64,000 nt of DNA from Oxalobacteraceae bacterium OTU3CINTB1 (GTDB lineage Bacteria; Pseudomonadota; Gammaproteobacteria; Burkholderiales; Burkholderiaceae_D): NCBI GenBank assembly GCA_024123955.1, contig CP099652.1, forward strand, positions 2,976,001-3,040,000, read 5' to 3'. Position 1 is the first letter of the stretch. Each line of letters starts with the position of its first letter. The position numbers and the translations under genes are program-made. The notes under the pieces were generated by a model. It worked only from the letters and a program-made list of their open reading frames with translations. It ran no database searches and was not told the DNA's origin. Shown piece after piece: positions 26,752 through 34,823 of the stretch.

Positions 26752-28848
26752 TTAATCGGATAAGATTTTCTCAAATACATTCTTCATTCCTAAGGGTTTT
26801 ATTCCTTGTTGAGTCATTTGGCCAACGATTAGATTTCTGAATAACTCGTACCCTACGATTCCACCTTCACCGGAGATAAACTGCTTTAATATATCTCGAC
26901 CTGGAAGTTTCTTCTTCCATGAGCCATCTGCAAAACTTTGCTCAAAAGTAGTCCGAAATTCCAACTCACGACTATGCAGTTCGTCCTCAGATAAAACGCC
27001 AGCCATTAGTCTTGAAATGTTGCTTGCAGAACTAGATGCAGCGTTATGAAGATCTGTACCAATTGTTAAAGTATTGGGATCAAAGCCAAGCCTTATCGAC
27101 CTAACTATTGCCGAGTTTACATAGGAGCGCATCTTATTAACAAGCATGCCGGGGACCACTTTTCTGGCAGCCTCACTTAATTTCGTTTCGATCATTCCAG
27201 CGTCGTATTTTGCTGTAAGTTGTAACGAATTCAGAACTTCTGCGATAATCTGTGTATCAAGTAGATAGTTTTCTATATGATAAACATCCCAAACAAATCT
27301 GTTCACGCCTTCGCCATCTTCAATAGATTCCTCCGAATCACTATCGGTCACTGCATAAAATTTCGTCGGCAGGTCTCCATTCTTATATGCTCTATCGAGT
27401 ATTTCATGTAGTAACTTAACTCTAATTTTATTAGATCCAGATATTAGGTTGATTCCTTTTAATTCAGATGGAAAAAGGGAGTACGAAAAAGTTTTATCAA
27501 AATCCGAGTCCCCTCCACCTTCAAAAATCAAACCTTTTCCACCAGGTCTATATGTGGCCAAGTCGCCTACAAGATCTGCGGTCGCCATCTCCAAATCCGC
27601 AGTCACAACCAAGGGGCGAAGTTGCGATGAACCATCAGGCTCTGTTCCACAAGGCAGCATATGAAACACGTTAAAACCAGGCTTGCCAACAGCCTCTCTA
27701 ATAAGAGCATCGGAGTGCGTAACGAGCCAAAGTTGATTTTCGAGTGCTTCACCCAAATTTTTTCGATAAAATTCTGGTAGACCTTTGATTAGCCGTGGAT
27801 TTAAATGCAATTCAGGTTCATCTAAAAGGACTATTGAGTCGTGAGGTGCTGAACTTCGGATACGTAGATAGCCATAAAGAATTTCCTTTTCACCTGAACT
27901 GAGTTCGTCGAGATCATGCATCGCGCCCGACGATGTCCGCACAGGAAATGCCAAACTACCATCAGGGGTAGGTTGGGGTCCCAGAAATTTCTTATCAGGG
28001 AAAAATGATTCAAAAAGCTCTTTAAGCGTGTTATTCAGTGAGATCTCGTCTGGAGTTCTATTTGGGTCAGATTTTTCGGCAAGCAGCTCTTTTATATAAC
28101 TTCCTGCCATTTCGCTTTTAACGTTATTGTATTTATTATTGTAATTGTACAATGTATGTTGACTTTGTTGTTGATTAGCCTGATCTAGATTCAAATTTAT
28201 ACCTTGTACATTTTCACGATTATAGTGGCGTTGAGCACCATGAAAATCTATCACGCCAATATGGCGGGGCCGATAATTTGAAAAGATAACAGATAGCAAA
28301 TGCGAAGAAGCAATTGTAATAACTCCTTCGGGACGGATTTCCATTTTTCCGACAATCTGGGGAAGAGCAAGCTCTGCCATTAATATCGGCAACTCAGCGT
28401 TTACTCGCGCGGTGACCTCCGGCTGACGTTCTCTAAACTGGGTAGCAAATAAGGCCTTCCTATAACCACCAAATTGAAACGCCTCGGGTAGCAAAGTTTG
28501 CCAAAGTGTAGTTTCTAGGAGTTCGGCACCATTTGAATTAATGTATGCGCGTTCGGCGTTTCGCAAACGGAAAGTGCATTCTATCAAGACAGGATTTTCG
28601 GATTTATTAAAAAGGCCCTTCAGATTTGCTGAGCCGCCATGAAGCTGAATAGCAAACTCTCCAAAAAATTGCTGAAATTCATTTTGTTGGTATCCTCCGT
28701 ACACACTTTTTAAGAGCCTTATCGCATCGAATATGCAGGATTTTCCAGATCCATTTTGTCCAGCGATAATTATTGTATCCCCCAAGTCTCTGGCTTCAAC
28801 ATTAGTTATACCTCGGAAATTTTTAATGGTTATATTGTCAATTTTCAT
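26752..28848 (-). CDS. AAA/ABC-type ATPase fused to a DUF4435 (TOPRIM-like) domain; PARIS/OLD-like defence candidate
   Basis: 698 residues from the ATG at 28848 (AGGAT 8 nt upstream; a longer frame adds 27 residues without support). N-terminal ATPase: FRGITNVEA, Walker A G30QNGSGKS37, signature LSSGEKEILYG near 315, Walker B IVLLDEPELHLNP near 340-352, and VTHSD near 375. C-terminal DUF4435-like domain: FEGGGDSDFD near 440, VTDSDSE near 500 and YHIENYLL near 522. AriA (ATPase) plus AriB (DUF4435) form the PARIS anti-phage system, and fused forms are known; OLD nucleases share the plan. The gene is far more AT-rich than its neighbours, a sign of transfer. Phage defence is inferred, not shown. 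Confidence 0.8.
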   Translation of the reverse strand: MKIDNITIKNFRGITNVEARDLGDTIIIAGQNGSGKSCIFDAIRLLKSVYGGYQQNEFQQFFGEFAIQLHGGSANLKGLFNKSENPVLIECTFRLRNAERAYINSNGAELLETTLWQTLLPEAFQFGGYRKALFATQFRERQPEVTARVNAELPILMAELALPQIVGKMEIRPEGVITIASSHLLSVIFSNYRPRHIGVIDFHGAQRHYNRENVQGINLNLDQANQQQSQHTLYNYNNKYNNVKSEMAGSYIKELLAEKSDPNRTPDEISLNNTLKELFESFFPDKKFLGPQPTPDGSLAFPVRTSSGAMHDLDELSSGEKEILYGYLRIRSSAPHDSIVLLDEPELHLNPRLIKGLPEFYRKNLGEALENQLWLVTHSDALIREAVGKPGFNVFHMLPCGTEPDGSSQLRPLVVTADLEMATADLVGDLATYRPGGKGLIFEGGGDSDFDKTFSYSLFPSELKGINLISGSNKIRVKLLHEILDRAYKNGDLPTKFYAVTDSDSEESIEDGEGVNRFVWDVYHIENYLLDTQIIAEVLNSLQLTAKYDAGMIETKLSEAARKVVPGMLVNKMRSYVNSAIVRSIRLGFDPNTLTIGTDLHNAASSSASNISRLMAGVLSEDELHSRELEFRTTFEQSFADGSWKKKLPGRDILKQFISGEGGIVGYELFRNLIVGQMTQQGIKPLGMKNVFEKILSD

Positions 28849-29297
28849 TCGAGCAATCCTATTGTATTTTCCGTGTGATTTAATTTTCCCGCTTCTACAT
28901 TTGCGGCTATTGCCGCTTTGCGGTCTCATAAGCGGTTCAATTTCGACAACAAGAGTTTTAAATATCTCAATAATTCTTCGTGTTCCGCAGATAGCCTTTT
29001 TTGATCGCTACATCAGAGTCGATCAGCCATGACGGGCTCGTCGGGATGAACGATTGGCGGTTATTGATTTCGATGACTGGAAATTTGACCATGTACCAAA
29101 AGATCACGCACGCTCATAGATATCGAATTTCGCGGAAATAAATTCGCTCGTCGTTCGATTTCGGAAGTTTATCTAATTCAATTAATTGTATAAATGCACA
29201 GTTGCTTTAACTACGAACCTTCGCTCCTGGCCGGTAGTGGAGATTCATCATGGACAGTGTAAGAGGCAAGTGTCAAAATTGTGGACACTTTCCGGGT
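28849..29297. other. AT-rich intergenic stretch of the island (449 bp)
   Basis: No convincing gene on either strand. It must hold the promoter of the ATPase gene, but I cannot fix a -35/-10 pair. Near its right end lies the inverted repeat 29268-29290. The composition matches the island, not the flanking chromosome. Confidence 0.5.
29268..29290. repeat. Inverted repeat just downstream of the HNH-like gene
   Basis: AAGTGTC and GACACTT are complementary around 9 nt, 7 bp after the stop codon of the HNH-like gene. A related GACAGTGT lies just to the left. It could be an end of a lost mobile element or a transcription signal; no transposase is near. Confidence 0.4.
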
Positions 29298-30173
29298 CTA
29301 GGCCGTGACGCGCGGCGAGTACTCGTGCGTTTTCGGATCGATGTCCAGTCCAAGTTGATACCCGATTCCCTTAAGCAAAGCCTCGAACCCTTCGCCCTCA
29401 ATTGCAAGAGTCTCGGCTCTTGCCTTAAAAACAAACTCTGAATAGATGACAGCTAGGGCTGCTGCTACTCTTGGCGCATCTGAACACTTGTCCAGATTTT
29501 GCGCTTGCCACTCCTTCACCAGCCGAGAACTCTCGAATTCGCGCTTTGGATCGTGGAACACTGAAACGATGAGTTTGTTTTGAAGGGTTACCGCAAGCAT
29601 GCCAAACGGCAACAGCGCGTCAAGCTTTACGCCTTGGAAGACCGTCGAGCCGAACACATGCGCTAGCCACCCACCTGGGACGCTAGTTGGCAATATCAAT
29701 GTCGATCCATTGCGCTTGAAGGGTTGTTTGCCCGCGAATTTTTGAAAGTCCTTACGAAAATCTTCGAGTGTAGATACCAAGTGGCGTGCATCGAAATCTT
29801 TTGGGGCCTGGGGGTGAAATCTATTCTGTGCCATGCGCCAATGGCAGAGCATCATTCCTGCAGAAATCTTTTTATGCCAGAGATGCAGCCCGTCAAGCGA
29901 CCACTTCCCTGACTTAACATGATCCTCTAGAGCGCCGAACCTACCGTTAGCAGTAGGGTCGGCGCGTGTACGAAACATCTTGATTTCTGCGAGACCTCCT
30001 GGCCATCCCATTTCAATTCGCTTACGGTTGAGTTCATAGTCAGCTATCAACCAGCGTGGGATCACATGCTCTCCTTGTCTGGTTTTTTTGACCGGCGCGC
30101 CAGTGAACAGGCACATCTGGTCAAAATCGTCGCGTTCAAACTCTGTTTTCCGTAGTACAGGGACTGAAGTCAT
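29298..30173 (-). CDS. HNH-like protein of unknown function in the AT-rich island
   Basis: 291 residues. The N-terminal segment C21LFTGAPVKKTRQGEH36VIPRWL resembles the start of HNH nucleases (C-x2-C ... EHVIPR), but the second Cys is Thr24, so a zinc knuckle may be incomplete. The rest (WHKKISAGMMLCHWRMA, VSVFHDPKREFESSRLV, AVIYSEFVFKARAE) is unfamiliar. There are no membrane segments. It lies upstream of the ATPase-DUF4435 gene on the same strand, separated by 449 bp, in the same AT-rich island. It may be a second defence gene; whether the two work together is unknown. The start at 30173 has only a weak GGAAA upstream. Confidence 0.55.
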   Translation of the reverse strand: MTSVPVLRKTEFERDDFDQMCLFTGAPVKKTRQGEHVIPRWLIADYELNRKRIEMGWPGGLAEIKMFRTRADPTANGRFGALEDHVKSGKWSLDGLHLWHKKISAGMMLCHWRMAQNRFHPQAPKDFDARHLVSTLEDFRKDFQKFAGKQPFKRNGSTLILPTSVPGGWLAHVFGSTVFQGVKLDALLPFGMLAVTLQNKLIVSVFHDPKREFESSRLVKEWQAQNLDKCSDAPRVAAALAVIYSEFVFKARAETLAIEGEGFEALLKGIGYQLGLDIDPKTHEYSPRVTA

Positions 30174-30582
30174 ATGTTTCCATCAGGTTAATGGGAATTG
30201 TGTGAACTGTTGTGTCTTTTGCATCAAGAAGTTTCTTTGTACGTCAGATTCTGGCCGACAGGCGCCGTTTTGCAAGGATAGCATCTTGCTCAACTGAAAA
30301 ACTCAACAATTGTCACGCCATCTGCGTGCTCGCGCCGAAGCTGGCATTGCGCATATTGGATCGTCATCCTGAAGGTCTATCAGGAACAAGCAAGTGAAAG
30401 GTTTTAGCCAACCTACCCTGTGGAACGAGGGCAAGTTGGTTGGGCGAAATGGCCGAGAAAGCGGATGCTTGTAACAGGGCGACTGCAGCAGTCGCCCCCA
30501 ACGCAGGCGCGGGACTCGATCATTCTGTAAGATGTGTCCCTTGCCAAGCGCCGTTCACATGGCAGCCATTGTTGGGGAAAAT
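30174..30582. other. Right edge of the island (409 bp), with two hairpins
   Basis: No gene seen. GGGCGACTGC (30477-30486) and GCAGTCGCCC (30488-30497) form a perfect 10-bp stem around one base, with no T-run. To its left, CCAAC with CCCT and AGGG with GTTGG (about 30409-30440) can also pair. Base composition rises toward the chromosomal average through this stretch, so the island boundary probably lies here. Confidence 0.45.
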
Positions 30583-31197
30583 ATGCTACGTTTAATCATG
30601 TTACTTACCGTGCTGTCGTCATGCTCGCCTTCCGCATGGGCGGACCCATGGTGCGGCCCGCGTCCCGAAGAAGTATTGCGCTTTAAATGGTTGCCTGAGG
30701 GTGGCGTCGAATCGCAAGTTGGCAGTGTGCAAGTTGAAGACATTAAAAGCGGCAAGATTCTTCAGGTACTTGAGCACGTGGAAAATTATCGGGCTGACAG
30801 CGAGTCCCTTTCCTCCCGCGATTTCAATAACGACGGTTGTGGTGACCTGGTTGTCACCAGCGCCATGGCGGCGATAGGCAATGAAAGCAGTTCCGTGTTT
30901 CTTTACGACCGCGCGAGCCGGCGCTTCGTTTTCAGCAAGGTGCTATCCGACCTCGGAGGGATCGATATCGATCCCGGCAATCCAAATTGCGTGACGAGTT
31001 CGTGGAAGGGTGGCGCCGAAAATATGTATGCGGCGACCCATTGCTGGCGAAAGGGCAAACTCGTCCTGCAAAGTGAATCTTCTTTAACGATGCTCGTGGA
31101 CGAGGACGGCGACTTCTCGTGCTATGAACAGATCAACACGACCTACGTGAACGGCCGAAAAAAAATCCGCAAACGCTGCACGAAGAATATTAATTAA
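30583..31197 (+). CDS. Exported protein with FG-GAP-like calcium-binding motif (XAC2610-like)
   Basis: 204 residues from the ATG at 30583, which has GGGGAAA just upstream. The N-terminus (MLRLIMLLTVLSSCSPSAWA) is a signal sequence; either signal peptidase I cuts after AWA or the LSSC acts as a lipobox. SRDFNNDGCGDLVV has the D-x-N-x-D-G pattern of calcium-binding FG-GAP or dockerin-like loops, followed by a beta-rich region (SVFLYDRASRRFVFSKVL) resembling XAC2610-type proteins. Four further Cys may pair in the periplasm. The function is not known. Confidence 0.65.
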   Translation: MLRLIMLLTVLSSCSPSAWADPWCGPRPEEVLRFKWLPEGGVESQVGSVQVEDIKSGKILQVLEHVENYRADSESLSSRDFNNDGCGDLVVTSAMAAIGNESSSVFLYDRASRRFVFSKVLSDLGGIDIDPGNPNCVTSSWKGGAENMYAATHCWRKGKLVLQSESSLTMLVDEDGDFSCYEQINTTYVNGRKKIRKRCTKNIN

Positions 31198-31228
31198 CGG
31201 CAAAGTAACTGCTGTCAGATCGTTTAGT

Positions 31229-31816
31229 TCACACCAGCCCGTACCAACCCAGCGCGGCGCCCGCACCAAGCAGCCACAGCAAATGCAGCTTGGTGCGCCA
31301 GATGATCACGCCAGCCACCACCGACAACAGCCACAACGGCCAGTCGGTGGTCCAGTTGCTGTTGGCGCTGCCCAAGATGATCCCGACGGATACCATCAAT
31401 CCCACCACCACCGGCGTCATGCCTTGCTTGAACGCCCGCACACCCAGCAGCTCGCGGTTGCGGTGGCCCCAGCGCGCGGCCAGATAAGTCAACGTGGTGC
31501 TGGGCAGCAGAACGCCGAACATCGTCACCGCCACCCCGGCAAACGCCGCCGCATAGCTGCCAGCGTTCAACCCCACATTCCAGCCCATCAGCGCGACGAA
31601 CAGCACGTTCGGTCCCGGCGCGGCTTGGGCGATGGCGATCGAGTCGTTGAATTGCGATTGCGTCAGCCAATGGTGCTCCTCAACCAGAAACCTGTGCATC
31701 TCCGACGTGGTCGAGATCGCGCCGCCGATCGACAGCAGCGACAACAGCATGTAATGGCCGAACAGGTTCAGCCAGTCGGTAAAGCTTAAAACGATATGGA
31801 TCGGCGCCGCGCTCAT
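31229..31816 (-). CDS. Chromate transporter ChrA, C-terminal-type half (short-chain CHR)
   Basis: 195 residues. The CHR domain is shown by SIGGAISTTSEMHRFLVEEHHWLT and AIAQAAPGPNVLFVALMGWNVG, the PGPN motif being diagnostic. About six hydrophobic segments are present. Short-chain CHR proteins occur as gene pairs whose products form one chromate exporter. The ATG at 31816 overlaps the stop of the upstream half (ATGA), so the halves are translated together. Confidence 0.9.
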   Translation of the reverse strand: MSAAPIHIVLSFTDWLNLFGHYMLLSLLSIGGAISTTSEMHRFLVEEHHWLTQSQFNDSIAIAQAAPGPNVLFVALMGWNVGLNAGSYAAAFAGVAVTMFGVLLPSTTLTYLAARWGHRNRELLGVRAFKQGMTPVVVGLMVSVGIILGSANSNWTTDWPLWLLSVVAGVIIWRTKLHLLWLLGAGAALGWYGLV

Positions 31817-32391
31817 GGCAACTTCGCTTTCATGGTGCGGTAGGTCAAGGTGACGGCAATGCTGCCGAGTATCAGCAGGGTGTAGGCCAGCGGCAAACGC
31901 ATGACCACGACGAAGCCTACGCACAGCACGGCGATCAGGCCGGTCAGCCATATCGGCAGTGGATGCTTGCGCAGCGCCGAGGCCAGCTTGACACCGGTGG
32001 CGGCGATCATGCCGGCCGACACCGCCGCCATGCCGCGCAGCGCGCCCGCCACGCCTGGATGGTTGGCGTATTGCGCATGCAGCAGCGCCAGGCACAGCAC
32101 GACTATCAAGGGCACCGTCAGCATGCCGGCCAGCGCCGCCATGGCGCCCCGCAGGCCGTAATAGCGGCTGCCTATCATCAGCGACAGGTTGACCACGTTG
32201 GGACCGGGCATGATCTGGGCGACCGCCCAGTCCTCGACAAACTCATCCTGAGTCAGCCAACGCTTGCGCTCGACCATCTCGCGCTGTACGACCGCGAGCA
32301 CGCCGCCGAAGCCCTGCAGGGCCAAGATGGTGAACGATAGGAATAAATCAAACAGCGAAGTGGGGCGGGGGCGCGGCGTCTCTGGAGTCAT
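31813..32391 (-). CDS. Chromate transporter ChrA, N-terminal-type half (short-chain CHR)
   Basis: 192 residues with the CHR motifs LQGFGGVLAVVQREMVERKRWLT and AVAQIMPGPNVVNLSLMIGSRYYG and about six membrane segments. It pairs with the downstream gene to give a split ChrA, expected to export chromate at the inner membrane. No chrB-type regulator lies next to it, so metal control of the pair is not evident here. Confidence 0.9.
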   Translation of the reverse strand: MTPETPRPRPTSLFDLFLSFTILALQGFGGVLAVVQREMVERKRWLTQDEFVEDWAVAQIMPGPNVVNLSLMIGSRYYGLRGAMAALAGMLTVPLIVVLCLALLHAQYANHPGVAGALRGMAAVSAGMIAATGVKLASALRKHPLPIWLTGLIAVLCVGFVVVMRLPLAYTLLILGSIAVTLTYRTMKAKLP

Positions 32392-32566
32392 CCGTTCATT
32401 ATCGCCCCGGTTATTGCCTTGTGTCTATTGAGTTCAGTACGAGCAATATTTTAATTCTGGAATGATAGGAACCTGACATTGACTTTGAGTTCGTGTCGCT
32501 CATACTCTCGTTGCACGTCACTTTGATCGGGATCAAATGTCCCTCAACCTCTTGCAAAGGATCATG

Positions 32567-32791
32567 ATGAACGCTCTCCTATCCCCCCGTCTGGAATCCG
32601 TCCCGAAAGCCGACTTCACTCAGCAGCGGCACGACGAACGCAGCAGCGCCGTCGTCGAACGCGGCATCATCGTTCAGTCGAGCTTCAATACGATTTGCGC
32701 GATCGAGTATATGAAGTCGCACAACGTCGCGCCGCAGGTGATCGAACGCGTCTTGCTGCATCCAGAGCAACGCCGCAGGGAGCATCACTGA
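32567..32791 (+). CDS. Small protein of unknown function
   Basis: 74 residues from the ATG at 32567, which has AGGA 5 nt upstream; ATG at 32564 or 32537 are alternatives. The sequence is polar and mostly helical (AIEYMKSHNVAPQVIERVLLHPEQRR), with no Cys, signal or membrane segment. It looks like a small cytoplasmic protein. I do not recognise it. It is divergent from the ChrA pair. Confidence 0.5.
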   Translation: MNALLSPRLESVPKADFTQQRHDERSSAVVERGIIVQSSFNTICAIEYMKSHNVAPQVIERVLLHPEQRRREHH

Positions 32792-32865
32792 CCAGCACAT
32801 GAACCGGGTTTGTGTTTAGTTATGCACACATCATGTTGACAAGAATTTTTTTTAAATAATTTCGT

Positions 32866-32882
32866 GTGACAATCGATGTCAC
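32866..32882. promoter_or_regulatory. Inverted repeat next to direct repeat A
   Basis: GTGACA and TGTCAC flank ATCGA in the AT-rich gap 32792-33043. Its purpose is unknown; it is not duplicated at repeat B. Confidence 0.3.
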
Positions 32883-32883
32883 C

Positions 32884-33017
32884 GTAAGTTGTTGATTTCC
32901 AAGGGCTTTAATTTTGCCTTTTGGATGGGCAGTTTGTAGAAAACCGCGTCGTTACAGGCGTTCCGCGATGTCAATGGGGTGTTGTCCACATAGATATCCA
33001 CAGAGGCTGTGGATATC
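32884..33017. repeat. Direct repeat A with a DnaA-box-like triplet
   Basis: Copy A aligns without gaps to 34123-34256 (constant offset 1239). Over the last 70 positions (32948-33017) I count 54 identical bases by hand. It carries TTGTCCACA (32982-32990), ATATCCACA (32994-33002) and the inverted TGTGGATAT (33008-33016). The last two lie in an 11-bp-arm palindrome, GATATCCACAG and CTGTGGATATC, at 32993-33017. It ends 26 bp from the 3' end of the response-regulator gene. Confidence 0.8.
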
Positions 33018-33043
33018 CGAAAAAGTGCTTAACAATCCGTAAC

Positions 33044-33937
33044 TTACAGGAGTTTTTTGAGCGGTTGCAAAACGCTGGCCACCACAATGTATGGCGTGGC
33101 CGGTTCTTCAAGCGGGCTGACTGTCACACGCAGCCGCACCTCCTGGCCGTCGCGGCGCCAGGCGGTGACGACGTCGGTCCAGCTTTCTCGCTCTTTGACG
33201 GCTTGCAAAGCATCGGCCAGTTGATCCTCCGGGTAGGGTGGCGGATGCAACAGGCGCAGATCGGCCCCGATCAGTTCGTCTCGCGTGAACTGCAAGACGC
33301 TGCTGAACTTGTCGTTGACGGTGGCGATCTTGCCGCGCGGAGTCAACGTCATGATGATGGCGTGCTGGTCGACGGCGGCCAGCAGCCGCTGCGCATGGTC
33401 CAGCTGTGTCTGCAGCGCCACCGTTTGCCGGTGAGCTTCTTCCAAACCGTTATATGCGCGCAACGAAGAGATCACCGTCGTGAACAGCTTTCGCGTGGTC
33501 AGGTCGGTCTTGCACCAGAAATCGTTGATATCGTAGTCCAGGATGATGCTGTGTTCGAGCGCCTGTCCCGGCTGGCCTGTGCGCAGCACGATGCGCACCA
33601 GTTGGTTATGCAGCGCGTCGCGGATCTGGCGCGCGACATTGAGGCCGGCGTCGCTGGTCTCCATGATGACGTCCAGCAGCACCAGCGCGATGTCGGGCGT
33701 GTTGCGCAGCGTATTCAGGGCTTCCTCGCCGCTGTAGGCATGCAGAAAGCTGAGTCGCCGCCCGAGGAAACACACATTACTAAGGGAAAATTTGGTGACC
33801 ACGTGGACATCGACGTCGTCGTCCACGATCAGTACCCGCCACGGCGGTGGCGCCGACGGCGCTCCCGCCTGCGGCGCGCCGACCGGTGCAACCTCGTCTT
33901 CTATCATCCAATCGGTGTCATCGTCATTCTGGTTCAT
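33044..33937 (-). CDS. Response regulator with receiver and PAS domains
   Basis: 297 residues. A receiver-like domain starts at VLIVDDDVDVHVVTKFSL with the phospho-acceptor in LVLLDVIMETSDAG; the segment RIVLRTGQPGQALEHSIILDYDIND and KLFTTVISSLRAY matches the DUF3369-type receivers found on c-di-GMP phosphodiesterases. It is followed by a PAS domain (DQHAIIMTLTPRGKIATVNDKFSSVL, PPYPEDQLADALQAVKE). No output domain follows, so it may work through protein contact or be read by another kinase. It lies between two copies of a direct repeat. Confidence 0.8.
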   Translation of the reverse strand: MNQNDDDTDWMIEDEVAPVGAPQAGAPSAPPPWRVLIVDDDVDVHVVTKFSLSNVCFLGRRLSFLHAYSGEEALNTLRNTPDIALVLLDVIMETSDAGLNVARQIRDALHNQLVRIVLRTGQPGQALEHSIILDYDINDFWCKTDLTTRKLFTTVISSLRAYNGLEEAHRQTVALQTQLDHAQRLLAAVDQHAIIMTLTPRGKIATVNDKFSSVLQFTRDELIGADLRLLHPPPYPEDQLADALQAVKERESWTDVVTAWRRDGQEVRLRVTVSPLEEPATPYIVVASVLQPLKKLL

Positions 33938-34122
33938 GCATCAATCCCGAGGCGAGTCTATGGAGGCCATGCGTACCTCCAGAGCCACACTATTCCTCAC
34001 ACGTACTTTTGTCAAAGGATTCCCCTGTGCGGCGTGACATAGTTGTCTCCCACCCTACTTATGCACAGAAAAATATTTTTCAAGCGGCCTCAAAAAGCTT
34101 GGCGGCTAAAAAATTTGATGTT

Positions 34123-34256
34123 GTAAGTGATTGATTTTATTGGGGAAAAAATCTGCCTTCAGATTGGGCATTTTATTAAAACCCCCGTCGTTAAAGGCGT
34201 TCTCTGCTGTCAAGTGGGGGTTATTCACAACGTTATCCACAGTTGGTGTGGATATC
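34123..34256. repeat. Direct repeat B with a DnaA-box-like triplet
   Basis: Copy B of the repeat at 32884-33017. It carries TTATTCACA (34221-34229), a perfect TTATCCACA (34233-34241) and inverted TGTGGATAT (34247-34255) with the same 3-nt and 5-nt spacings as copy A. It fills most of the right part of the 332-bp gap 33938-34269; the left part of that gap shows only a small hairpin (GGAGG with CCTCC near 33963-33980) before the response-regulator start. Confidence 0.8.
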
Positions 34257-34269
34257 TGCGAAATCCGCT

Positions 34270-34653
34270 TTAAATACGCTGGCTTACCGCTGTTTGTTGA
34301 GAAACAGCGTAGGCCGCCCCCATCAGCACCGCCCAGACCAGCAAGGCATGCAAGGCCAGTGCGCCGCCGACGACGGCATCAGCCTGGCCGCCGGCCAGTG
34401 TCATGTAGGCCAGCAGGGCGATCGCCGGTGGCGTGCTGTAGATGATCAGGCGCTGCGTGTGATGGGGCGTGCTGCGCGTGAGCATGCGCACCACCGTCCT
34501 GCCGTCCGCCATCATCCATACCATCGCGCCCACCGCGAACAAGGCCCATCCCAGCATTTCAGCACCCAGCATGCCCACGGCATACGCGAGTGCCAACAAA
34601 ATGCCGCTGAGCGGAAGAGGGCGGACGGAAATGGCTGCTGCGGACTTGTTCAT
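34270..34653 (-). CDS. Small membrane protein of unknown function
   Basis: 127 residues with about four hydrophobic segments (LSGILLALAYAVGML, LGWALFAVGAMVWMM, IYSTPPAIALLAYMTLA, LALHALLVWAVLMGAAY). A short Arg-rich loop (RMLTRSTPHHTQR) separates the two halves, which would face the cytoplasm. No family motif is recognised. It is divergent from the large sensor kinase and is followed by direct repeat B. Confidence 0.6.
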   Translation of the reverse strand: MNKSAAAISVRPLPLSGILLALAYAVGMLGAEMLGWALFAVGAMVWMMADGRTVVRMLTRSTPHHTQRLIIYSTPPAIALLAYMTLAGGQADAVVGGALALHALLVWAVLMGAAYAVSQQTAVSQRI

Positions 34654-34823
34654 GACGATACTCGTTTGGCTGGGTTGGAGTTGTCAGAATACGCACCTGA
34701 AGGCGATTGGTAAATTCTATTATTTCTATGGTTTCGATAGCAATCGTCAAGTGGTGGATGCCCCTGATGTGGTTGTAGGGAAAATCGCCTATGATGGCGG
34801 GTTGTTAATTTCTCTTTCGCCGT

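Noticed and set aside
29250..29441. Short open frame with a CxxC motif on the plus strand
   Set aside because: It overlaps the 3' end of the HNH-like gene in another frame, has no ribosome site and no recognisable domain.
30477..30497. Perfect GC-rich hairpin as a terminator
   Set aside because: There is no T-run and no gene end directly upstream on the plus strand; recorded only within the gap description.
26529..30582. tRNA-borne integration site of a genomic island
   Set aside because: No tRNA, integrase or direct repeat was found at the edges of the AT-rich segment.
32884..34256. Chromosomal replication origin
   Set aside because: DnaA-like boxes are present, but only three per copy, without an AT-rich unwinding region or dnaA/dnaN/gidA neighbours.
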